A stretch of DNA of 19,466 bases. Origin: Dunaliella salina (lineage: Eukaryota; Chlorophyta; Chlorophyceae; Chlamydomonadales; Dunaliellaceae). How positions within the stretch are numbered: the stretch's first letter is position 1; every line of letters begins with the position of its first letter. The position numbers and the translations under genes were made by a program. This document shows positions 1-10,800 of this stretch, piece by piece. The notes beneath the pieces are model-generated. The model was not told the DNA's origin, ran no database searches, and saw only the letters and a list, made by a program, of their open reading frames with translations. The stretch lies in the NCBI GenBank assembly GCA_002284615.2, contig MU069491.1, positions 663,038 through 682,503 of the forward strand, read 5' to 3'.

Positions 1-577
1 TGTGTGTGTGTGTGTGAGCTGTTATTGCACATCCTGACATTCTCAGCTCGCACCTCTCATGCCTGTTTGATGCTTTGCACATCCACACCTATCCCCACAC
101 CCACACGGCTCACGCCCCTCATGCCTGATGGCCTCCACACGGAAAAAGCTGACACCATGCAGCTCTTCAGCCCCACACCCAAGCATGCTTGTCGCCAATG
201 GAGCAGCATGCTAGCTGGCAATGAAGCAGCTTGCTCGTTGCCCATGAAGCAGCAGGTAACAATATAGTGCAGGCTGCTATGGAACCCCCTCCCCCTCCAT
301 CTTGCAAATCCTTTGCAAACAATTGGCCAATTGCAGGTCTATCGCAACTACCCACATGCGCACCACCCACGCACTTGGTCGTTTGTACCTTTGGCGAGTC
401 CCATGTGTATTTTACCCTTGCCCTTGGTCACCAGCAGGGCTAGCGTAACCCATATCATTCAACCCATGCAACTGGTTGTTTTTGCGGGCTTGACATTTTT
501 CATGCACAAGTTACCCACGCACTGAGGCATTCATGTTACCCATGCGCAGCCGCCCTCACCTGAGTCGTGAGTTGCGC
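1..577. other. Intron sequence with weak degenerate repeats
   Basis: Opens with a short (TG)n run (1-16). Around 340-545 there are two or three loose repeats built on ACCCACGCACT / ACCCATGC. I found no exon continuing exon 13 here (phase 2 entry required), and no other gene. Confidence 0.5.
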
Positions 578-1215
578 CATGCTGTGAAGCGCGCGTGCTG
601 CACAGCCAGGGCAGAGGCTAGCACTCGGTGTGCAGGGGAGCCGGACATGATCGCCCTGCACGCATGGATACACACATCGTGTTGGCATCCTCCAATGCAT
701 GCATGCTGCATGGTCAGGGCAGAAGCTAGCAATTGGAAGGCGCAGGAGCCAGACATGATGTGGCCCTGCATTCAGGGATGCACGGATATACAAATTGTTT
801 TGGCGCTTCTTAAAGCGTGCATGGTGCATAACCAGGGCAGAAGCTAGCACTCAGGGGGCGCAGGAGCCAGACACGATGGCCCTGCGTGCATGGACGCACA
901 CACTGCGTTGGCGTCCAGTCAAGCATGCATACTGCACGGCCCGGGCAGAAGCTAGCACTCAGTGTGCAGGGGAGCCGGGCATGATCGCCCTGCGTGCATG
1001 GATACACACGTCCATTGTTGGCATCCTCCAATGCGTGCATGCTGCATGGTCAGGGCAGAAGCTAGCGATTGGGGGCGCAGGAGCCGGACATGATGCTCCC
1101 CTGCATTCATGGATGCACGTAAGTGTTTTGGCGCTTATTGAAACATGCAAGCTGCATGGTCAGGTCTAACGCTTAACGCACAAAGGAGCAGAGCATGGTG
1201 TGGGCCTGCATGCAT
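578..1215. repeat. Minisatellite, about 110-bp unit, 5 to 6 copies
   Basis: Units are anchored by GCTAGC at 617, 725, 843, 951 and 1061, with a decayed sixth at about 1168; spacing is 107-118 bp. Each unit holds GGGCAGAAGCTAGC, a GGAGCC-GACATGAT block, CCCTGC-TGCATGGAT and a final CATGC-TGCATGG. Units 1 and 4 are more alike than neighbours, as are 2 and 5, giving a higher-order period of about 335 bp. Confidence 0.88.
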
Positions 1216-1439
1216 GGAAATGAACAGTGCCAGTGATGTGCACACACGCGATGAAAGCAGGCACAATGGATACATACATGGGGAGGTGAACATGTAAGCC
1301 CTGCATGCATTGGCACACACGCTCTGGTTTCAGCATCCACTTAAACATGCATGGGGCATTGCATTTGAATGCGCGGGTATGTATGTAAGGCCTAGCCTTG
1401 CAGATCAGCCCCCTGCTACACACACAAAGAGCAAGCACA

Positions 1440-1440
<1 letters not shown>

Positions 1441-1512
<72 letters not shown>
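1441..1512. repeat. (CA)n microsatellite at the exon 13 donor
   Basis: About 35 CA units. On the gene strand this is a (GT)n tract that begins inside the 5' splice site GTGAGTGTGTG of the intron after exon 13. Confidence 0.97.
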
Positions 1513-1516
<4 letters not shown>

Positions 1517-1827
1517 GCATAGTTGCCACGCATTGCCAGGTCAGCCGCTGCGCCACCCATCTCGTCTGCTGCCGCCTCGCGCGCAGCAGCCGCGGCACGC
1601 ATGAGCGGGTGTGCATCCTCGCTGCTCGCGTTCCAGCTCCCGCCCATCTCCACAGCACTGCCTGCTGCTGCTACCGCTGGGGAGGAGGATGCTGGTGCAG
1701 GTGCGGCAGGGGATGCTGCTCCCAGGCGAGCAGCCGTGGCCGGGGGAATGGTGCTGGGGAGCAGGAGGGAAGGGGGGGCAGGGGCCCCTGTTGCCCCACA
1801 CAGATGCAGCAGCTGAGGGAAGGTGAC
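1517..1827 (-). CDS. SWR1: SWR1 exon 13: Ala/Pro/Ser-rich insertion-domain exon
   Basis: Encodes 103 residues plus two bases. It starts [19 protein letters not shown], continues with an Ala/Pro/Ser-rich low-complexity middle, and ends [18 protein letters not shown] and [11 protein letters not shown]. The beginning aligns with the TPS-LI segment of PIE1. The end resembles the E-R---S-DRAAA-AWWNSLRC helix that precedes the second lobe. The acceptor is tgtgcgcag/GTCACC; the donor TATGC/GTGAGT runs straight into a (GT)n tract. The exon is clearly more GC-rich than the introns. Its continuation is not visible and probably lies left of the window. Confidence 0.75.
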
Positions 1828-4800
1828 CTGCGCACACAAAAAGCATCCAGCCGCTCACCCCTGCTCGTCTTTTTTGCTCTGCAGACCGTTCCTCCTGCAT
1901 TGCCTGTGCAGCTCACACCCACTTACACAGTGCTTGCTCAATCCTTGACTGGCACAAGAGGGGAGAATTCCCATTCCCAAAGCGCCTCATGGCTAGCGAG
2001 AAGCCGTTTTGAATGATGCGACCTCGGTACTGTGGCCTCTGCAAACTTTGAAGCCCCTTTCGTACAGGGGCTTTCGCAGCAGCTGCGAGCCAGAGGGCTC
2101 TGACTGGGACCCCGCGTTGCCAAAAGCCACCTCACACGGTGCTTGCTCATCCCCATGACAAGCACAATTGGTTATCTGTGCCTAATTAGTGCCCCATGGC
2201 ATGCGTTCAGCTGTTTTAACTGGTGCGCTGTTGCTTGTGTGACCTTCGCAAACTCTGAAGCCCATCGTCTGCGAGGGCTAATATAAGCAAACCTGGAGCA
2301 GAGGGCTCTGGCTTCCCCAGCATTGCCGTAATCCATGCAGCTTGTGCTTCCCATGCCAGAAAATTTGTGGCTTATTGAGAAACATGTACCATTTTGATTT
2401 CATCAAGAGGCTCGTATCCATGTGGGTTACTGGAGTCCCCACCAAAAATGAGTCGGATGCAGTGCCCGCCACTAAAGGTCTTTCGAACAGAGCTTGCTTC
2501 TGTGGACCACACAATTCGGGTGATATCACTCACCCTTCACAAATTTCACACCCCAAACTCCGAGCTGGAAGCCCGGAGCTCTGAGCGCACAACTCGGATT
2601 CAAAATCAACAGCTATTGAAGCAGGGGGCGAATTGGGAAATGGAAGGCAAGTAACAGAAAGGTAGTGATGGGAGGGTTCGGCGACCTATCTTGGGACGCC
2701 ACCTCACTCCTGAAGAGGCCAAGCGGGGAACTTGATGGCAAGAGGCAAAGGATGCAGGGTAGGCAAGGTTTGACATTGCTGTACAGAGCTGCATTTTTCC
2801 AAGCCCTTGAGGTGCTCAATGCAAGGGATGCAAGCACTATCTGAGTTCAAGCACCCTTGGAGAAGCATCAAGCAGCATCATGATGCTCAAGCAAACAGCC
2901 ACTCTAGAGTGCAGAGGAGGAAGTCATCGTCCTTGAGCAGGAGCAGGAAGAGGGACCTCCGCGCGAGCCAGTGCCCACTGCAGTGCAGCCTTCCATGAAG
3001 CAGCACACTCTCAGCCCCAGTGTCCGCTGAGAGGTTGTGAGGCAGCTTTTGCGATTTCATCGTCAGCATTGAGGCGCCATTCATGACCCTCAACAGCCCA
3101 TTAAAGCAAACATGAACGAGAAACAGGGAAGGTCAGATGCAGTGCAGTTGGGCGTGGATGCTCTGAGTCCATCCCCCTCTGAGGGTGATGAGTGAGATTA
3201 TGCAGCAGCAGCAGCAAGATGATGAAATTCAACAGAATTGTTCAATTTTTTGCTCCAACTCATGTTAAGAATGAACTGGACAAAATTGGGCAGTACTGAA
3301 GCTGGGAACTCAGAATGTTACTGATAACATCAATCATTATGCCGATGACAACTATGGTGATGACAATGATAATAATGATGATGGTGATGATAATGATGAT
3401 GATGATGATGACGATGATGATGGTGTTGAATTCATGGCGAGGCAGCGTATTATGGCAAGGCAGCATGTGCCACAGAGCACACCTAATGATGCTCCCAAAC
3501 AGACTTCTGCACACAGCACCCTTAATGTGGGAGGGCTCACCTCTCACAGGAGATCAAAACCTTCTGAGCTGTGCTCTCAATGCGCCTCCTTTTGGGCAGC
3601 AACCTCCCGATAAAAGACAGGGCCGACTACACAAGCCCAGCCCCTACCCAGGACGGCTTTTCAAAAAAAAAAAAGTAACTATTGATTGGATACACTTGCA
3701 ATATTAGATACGGTGCATATTCTCCATTGGATTTCAACAGAGGCGGGCGGCGGAGGCCCTCTTGGGGTTGTTTTTTTAAAGGTTCCCCAAGCATGTGTGT
3801 CCCAACTGGCACTTTTTAGGCTATATTAAATGTGTCCTGTCTCCATGGCACCTAAGCTTAAAAAGTGCCAGTTGGGGCACACATGCCTGATCGGGTGCGG
3901 CGTCAACCCTACTCTTCACTGCCAATCTGCCATACTTCACCACCTGCTGACTCAATTTCTTTTTACCATTGTTTTGCTAAAAATGGCGTTCATATAAGGA
4001 AAGAATATTATTGCAGCAAAAATGGAGTGAAACGGACAAGTGCTTGGTCTGATACTGCATTTTGGCCCATTTCCCTAAAAATACCAACAAAGGGGGTGCC
4101 AGAAGGTGGCCATTCTTTGACCTTATAACTAATCTTTAAACATGCAGGATGAGCATGATTCAAGGGGGTCACAAACAAGTGATTTTGAGGTGGAATTTTG
4201 GACCCATGGTGGAGTAATGGTCCTTTTTGTAATGATCTGAGGCCAAAGGAGTGATCTAAGGTCAGCCAGATTTCATCATTTTTGGTGAACAAGGTTTTTA
4301 TCGACAGTATATAGGTTGGCATGCTCAAACTTCAGAAAGACTCGTGAGAAAGAACCTTCCCAGCGATTTGGGCCTGTCGCCACCCTTTGGGATTTTAAAC
4401 AAGATTAAAAGGTTCTATAATTTGAGATGTGTTTAGCCACACGCTTAACACATAAGTCTCTGCAATGTGCATCCTAGCACCACACGCTTGAAAAACCATT
4501 CATCAATGAGGGAGGGCCTGCCTGCAACAAAATCTGAAACCTGAGATTTTGTGGTTAAAGCAAAATCTGGCTGATGTTCGACGACTGACTCTCGCAATGA
4601 AAAACTTTTTGGTCTGAGGGAGGACCCACCTGCAGCCATGCCACCTCCTGCGCCTCCCACGCATCATGGGGGGCTGACTCTCAAAATAAAAATTATTTGT
4701 CTGAGAGAAGACCCACCTGCAGCCGTGCCACCTCCTGCGCCTCCCAGGCACTCTGGGCAGCCAGCAGGTTGGACTGGCCCAGCAGCAGCCCAGGACACAT

Positions 4801-7800
4801 ACTCACGAGGGGTGAGGAGCCGCCTGCAGCAATGCGCGACACACATTAGATGTGCACAGGATTTAGGTCACAAGGGGTACCGCCTGCAGCCTTGCTTGGC
4901 ACGCACCAGATGGGCACAGGATTGAGGCCACAAGGGTTTAGGAGCCGTTGCAGCAGTGCACAACATGCATCAGATGTGCACAGGATGGACAGTCCCAGCA
5001 GCAGACCAAGACACACGCTCACGAGGGGTGAGGAGCCACCTGCAGCAGTGCACGACACGCATCAGATGTGTGCAGGATGGACAGCTGTCCCAGCAGCACG
5101 CTCAAGCTCGGCTCCTGATGAGCAAGCAGCCGCCTGAAGCAGCGCATGACACGCACTGGTCCTGATGCTACCAATGGCACTGGTCCTGATGCTACCAATG
5201 GCACTGGTCCTGATACTACCAATGGCACTGGTCCTGATGCTAACTATGGCACTGGTCCTGATGCTACCAATGGCACTGGTCCTGATGCTACCAATGGCAC
5301 TGGTCCNCTGGTCCTGATGCTACCTATGGCACTGGTCCTGATGCTACCAATGGCACTGGTCCTGATGCTACCAATGGCACTGGTCCTGACGCTACCAATG
5401 GCACTGGTCCTGACGCTACCTACAGCACTGGTCCTGATGCTACCTAAGGCACTGGTCCTGATGCTACCAATGGCACTGGTCCTGATGCTACCAATGGCAC
5501 TGGTCCTGTCGCTACCAATGGCACTGGTCCTGTCGCTACCTACAGCACTGGTCCTGATGCTACCTAAGGCACTGGTCCTGATGCTACCAATGGCACTGGT
5601 CCTGATGCTACCAATGGCACTGGTCCTGATGCTACCTATGGCACTGGTCCTGATGCGTCTGAAGCGACAGACAGGTCCTGATGCGACCTGATGAGCAAGC
5701 AGCCGCATGAAGTATAGCGCGACACGCACTGGTTCTAACGCTACCTGAAGCCCTGGTCCTGAGGCACCCGAGGTGACTGGTCCTGATGCTGTCAGAGGTG
5801 ACTGCTTGCTCATGCTCCTGATGAAGCGTTTTTGGATGACTCCCATATGACGCGCACAGGTGTGTAGCGCATGCTGCTCAGTTGCGTAACGCATGGTGCT
5901 CAGTTGCGTAACGCATGCAGTGGCTTTTGGACGACTCCCACACGACGCTCACAAGTGTGTAGCGCATGCTGCTCAGCTGCGTGACGCATGCTGCTCAGTT
6001 ACGTAACGCATGCAGTGTTTTTTGGATGACTCCCATACGACGCACAAGTGTGCAGCGCATGCTGCTCAGTTGCATAACGCATGCTGCTCAGTCGCAAGCG
6101 TGCAGTGGTTTGCAGCGGGGCACCCTGTGCGTATGGGGGCCCCACACTGGCCCCATATTGCAACGCTCCATCCTACACTGCAGTGCGCTGCTGTACGCCC
6201 CACGCTGCTGTACGCCCCATGCTGCGATGCCCCACACTGCGACGCTCTGCTATTTATGGAGGCATGATATAGCAGTGCATCACGTCCCATAGCAATGCAT
6301 TCCAACATCCCATAGCAGTGCGTTCCAACATCCCATAGCAGTGCATTCCAACATCCCATAGCAGTGCATTCCAACATCCCATAGCAGTGCNTTCCAACAT
6401 CCCATAGCAGTGCGTTCCAACATCCCATAGCAGTGCATTCCAACATCCCATAGCAGTGCATCACAACATCCCATAGCAGTGAAACTCAGCATGGAGCAGA
6501 CCGGGCAGCGCAACGCAGCTTGGGGCATTGCATAGCACATTGGACAGCCTGGTCACTCTCTAGAGAGCATCACAACAGCGTGGGACATGCCAGGCACATC
6601 AGCAAGCAACTCGCTAGAGGACATGTGCAGTTGACTGCAGCACGAGGCCAAGTTGGCAGAGCAGTGGCTCACCCAACATGGGAACATGGCAGCGGTGAAG
6701 AGGCATCATTGCATGGCAAGTGACAACTTTGCAGGAGCTGGAGCAGAAGAAAAGTGCAGCCTCAAGGAATCAGTGTAGCGCAGCACAGGGCAGAGCTGCA
6801 AGAGGAGCAGGAAAATAAAAATCACGCAGCCACGGGGTCGCAGCGGTGATGACGGCATGGCTTGCATGCACCGGATGCTTTCATCAGAACAGCACCCTTT
6901 TCACAGCACCCCATGCAGCACGTGCGTGCTTGCCGGCCTCCATCAGCGGCGCCACCTCTCTATCCAGCAAACAATCACCAGCGAACTGCATGAAGGCATC
7001 CTAGAATATATCCTAGGATAAAGGTTACATCCTTCTTTTCAAAACTAAAACTAGGATAAGGATATATCCTAGGATGGCTTACAAGCAGTACAGAAACACA
7101 ACCCTCGGCGCCGCTCACTGCAGATGTGAATTCACGACACATATGGGAACACATCAATGCGTGCCAGCCTTCCTGCACGAGCAGCGCTGCCTCTTGATCC
7201 GGCAGAAACATCAGCACTCTGTACTGGGACATCCACGGCTGGCATGCATGCTGAAAAAATAAAACAGGTGAAACTACTGCTCCTTTATCTGTGATGTGAG
7301 TTCCTGAAAGAGGAAACTCACATCACATTGATTATGGAAAAGGAGACTCTCATGTACAGACATCCACGGATGGCATGCACACACACACACACACAACCCT
7401 CTGCACTACGCACCTGGTAGTGCAATGCCCTCTTGCACAAGCAGCGCCGCTTCTTCATCCAGCGACAGCGCGCGCACGGAGTGAGGCGCCACCAGGCTGG
7501 GCAGGTGCAGCTCCAAGGCAGGCATGTCAAAGGCGCTGACAATGGTACGGCCCTCAAACAGGTCAGGGTGGTTGCACACCTGTATCACAGATACACAGAT
7601 GTAGGCATTTGGTACACAATGATTAAAAGGGGCGCAGTTGCAAGGAGGGCGCTGTTCCAGGGTGCTTTGTGCATGTGGCTGGCATCGGGGGTGCTGCAGT
7701 GGGAGCACATTGAGGGCAACAACTTGAGCACATTGAGGGTAAAGGTGTTTCAAACAGATTACCAGAAGCGCGTGAGACCACAGCACAAAATAAGAGCACA

Positions 7801-10800
7801 GGGCACCCAAGTTGAGACACATCAGACGCACATTGAGCGTGACATGTTTGCCATACACATTTTTTGTCTTTATCTCAGTTGTGCAGCACAGGGAAGAGAC
7901 GGGTGGCTTCTATACAGTGGCTACACAGAGTCATAGCATGAAGTTAGTTGTTTGACTAGCTGCAAGGGGTGGATGGATACCAGGGTTGGTTGGTTGGTTG
8001 GTGTCATGGCTACCTGCATGAGGTAGCTACATAGGGTGGTTGTACACCATCGTATGATGGCTACACATGTCGGGACAGGAGTTATGGTAATTGAAAATAA
8101 AGACAATTAAGGGACAGCCCGCACATGATGGGACAGCAGTCACATGTCTCACATGTTGGGACAGCAGTTCAGGAAATTGAAAATAAAGACAATTAAGGGA
8201 CAGCCCACACATGATGGGACAGCAGTTAAGGGAATTGAAAATAAAGACACAACAGGCAAAGGCACATGCTTATGGTTGGCCAATTCCAGAAGCATGTGCC
8301 ACATGCATCGCATTTTCCCCTGCCAAAAAAGCTGATATGTGAGGCAAACTTGTACAGAATTGGCTAACCCAAGGCATGGTACTTGTCTGGGTGCACATGA
8401 AGGCCCCCTCAGGATAATGCAGGGCATCATAAACAAAACAGGGAATAGACGAAGCCATTAAATGGCAGAGGTACCCATTTCAAGCTTTTATCACACCATT
8501 TTTTGGGGGCAGCGCAAATCATCACAGAATCATAGCACAAACTGTGCCTCCATGAGTTCACCAACGCACCACAACACAAGCCTTCAAACATGAGAGCTGG
8601 TGTGTTACCTTGCGCAGCTGCATCAGAACGTTGATGACGCCCAGGAAGTTGCCTGAGGACAGTGTGTCTTGCACCTGCAAGTCGCAAGCACAATGCCCAT
8701 CAGTTGCTTGAAGACAGTGTGCCTGGCAATAAAGTTTGCAAGCAAGGCATCAGTTGCACCAAAACAGGGACAAGCGGCCCAGCACCTGCAGGTCGCAAGC
8801 AGAATGTCATCAGCTGCCTGAAGACGGGATTTCTAGTATCAGAAGCAAAGCAAGAAAAGCATTTTTTTGTCTTTAGACAGTGACCAGTCAGCACCTGCAG
8901 TTCGTAAGCACAACATCCATCAGATATACCGTATAGACCCGTGACCAATACGCACCCTTTATTTTCAACAATTTAATTTCTCCATTACGCACCAGTACGC
9001 ACCAGTACGCACCCTGGAGAAAAATTTTTCTGGCATTACGCACACCTCATTACAACTTCCACGAGAGCCTGTCCAATTTGTTATCAGCATTATGCAAGCT
9101 GAAGTGCGCACCTTCCAGAAGGCCTACACAGAAATTTCAACACCATTACGCCCCCCCATAATGCACANCCCCCCCTNCCCCCNNTCCCCNCCANGCNCCC
9201 CCCCNNCCCCCCCCCCCCTGCCCCTTGCCCCCCGCCATAGCTTGTTCATGCCTTTTGGGGGGGGAAGGGGTGTTTGTCAATTTTTAGCAATTTATTTCCC
9301 CCATTTTGCACTAGTTCGCACCCCGCTTCAAGGGGATAATTTTTCCATTCCGCACCAGTTTGCACCCCCCCAAAAAAACCCAGTACGCATTATGCAGCCC
9401 TTGAAAAAAGATACTTAATGCAGATTGATGGGGTCTATACGGTACCAATGAACTTCCAATACCCATCAATTTTACTCATGAGCTTGAGGACTGAGGGCAT
9501 CATGTCCTGCACCTGCATGTCGCAAGCAAAACTCCACCAATTCTGGGGAGTTTAACCCAAACCCTCCCCCGCAGATAAACTGGGTGAGGCGCACAAGCGC
9601 AGACAACAGAATTACAAAGCAGGCGGCGCTAATGTGAGCTAGGGAGAGCCACCGGCCAGCAGGCGTCCTCCACGCATTTTCAACGTCTTGCAACCCAACG
9701 TCAACCTTTGCAGGGTGCCAGGGGCTCAGGCAATAAACCAGTGCCCCATGGGCATCAGGAGGCAGCCACCCAAGAAGCATGGCGCACCTCTTTAGCGTTC
9801 CTTTCTTTACCTTTTTCTCTTGATGGTGCAAGCACCGGGCATGGCCATTTGCAACAAACAGAGCACCAAGGAGCTCATACTAATCCCTGTTTGTGCCAAC
9901 AACACACTGAGCTATCCGAGCAGCACATGACAACCATATCCATAGATTGCACTTTTCTAGAATGCTCACGCAAGCATCGTTCGCAGCACAGTTCCATGCG
10001 CTCACCTCTGTCGCAGCCATGTATTCTTCGTACAGGGTGCGCTGGCGTTTGCTGAGGCGGCAGTGCACAACATGCTCGTGCTTGCCAGGCAGCTGCAGGA
10101 CAAAAAAGGAGGCATTACGTGTCGAGTGACGATTTAATTAGCCTTCGGACAGCCGAGCTTGCTGCTATGGAGATGGCAGCATAAAGAGGGAGAGCTCTTG
10201 GGGAAGGGGACAGGGGCGGCCGCCGCTGGGCCCAAACGTGTATGCATCGTTGAAGTTTGCAGAACAGGCAGCTGAGCAAGTGTAGATAAGCCAGCAAAGC
10301 TAGCATCTTTTTCAGCTGGGTCTCACGAAAACACCCCACTAATCAGTGGCAAGCCAAAGAACGGAAACCTTTGTGTGCCACAAGGAATGGGCAACATGCA
10401 TTTTTGCACACGTGTGGCTGATGAACATTAAGCGCTCACTCAAGGCATTCATGTGATATTCATGCTTTGCAATTCCAACAACAAGCTCAGAGGAGCGCAT
10501 TTCATCGACTCATCAACTTGAATACCCAGGCACACTGAATCACTCATGAATAAGGTCCAACATGCCAATGTAATATTACCACTACAGTAATATTACAGTA
10601 ATATTACCTGACCCTCGATGTAATAACAATTTTGCAGAAGAATAATATAATATTTTGCACTATTATTACTGTAATGTATAACGGATTTTAAAAAAGTAAT
10701 ATGACATGTTGCATGCTCCTCATGAAAATGCAAGGCTGTTCTCATTGCTCCTACATACTTCCTACCCTTTAAAAAGCAAACCTACTGAAGCACTAAAAGG

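Noticed and set aside
578..1215. CRISPR-like array
   Set aside because: Units are about 110 bp throughout with no short repeat/unique spacer alternation; the context is a eukaryotic intron.
1523..2016. Ala- and Cys-rich plus-strand frames
   Set aside because: Shadows of the GC-rich exon 13 on the opposite strand.
2960..3120. Possible transposase remnant on the plus strand
   Set aside because: Only a vague, frame-broken resemblance to a hAT C-terminal region; no termini or conserved catalytic residues.
3320..3428. Poly-Asp/Met acidic coding segment
   Set aside because: It is an impure GAT repeat inside an intron on the strand opposite the gene, without splice or start support.
5146..5894. 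181- and 216-residue repeat proteins (both strands)
   Set aside because: Translations of the 24-bp minisatellite; the period is a multiple of three, so open frames are expected by chance.
7433..7936. 167-residue plus-strand frame
   Set aside because: Antisense to exon 11, whose minus-strand reading [11 protein letters not shown] is clearly the real coding strand.
10570..10610. Three TAATATTAC motifs, like the nicking site of geminivirus-type replication origins
   Set aside because: No conserved stem around them and no Rep-like gene; the region is simply AT-rich and palindromic.
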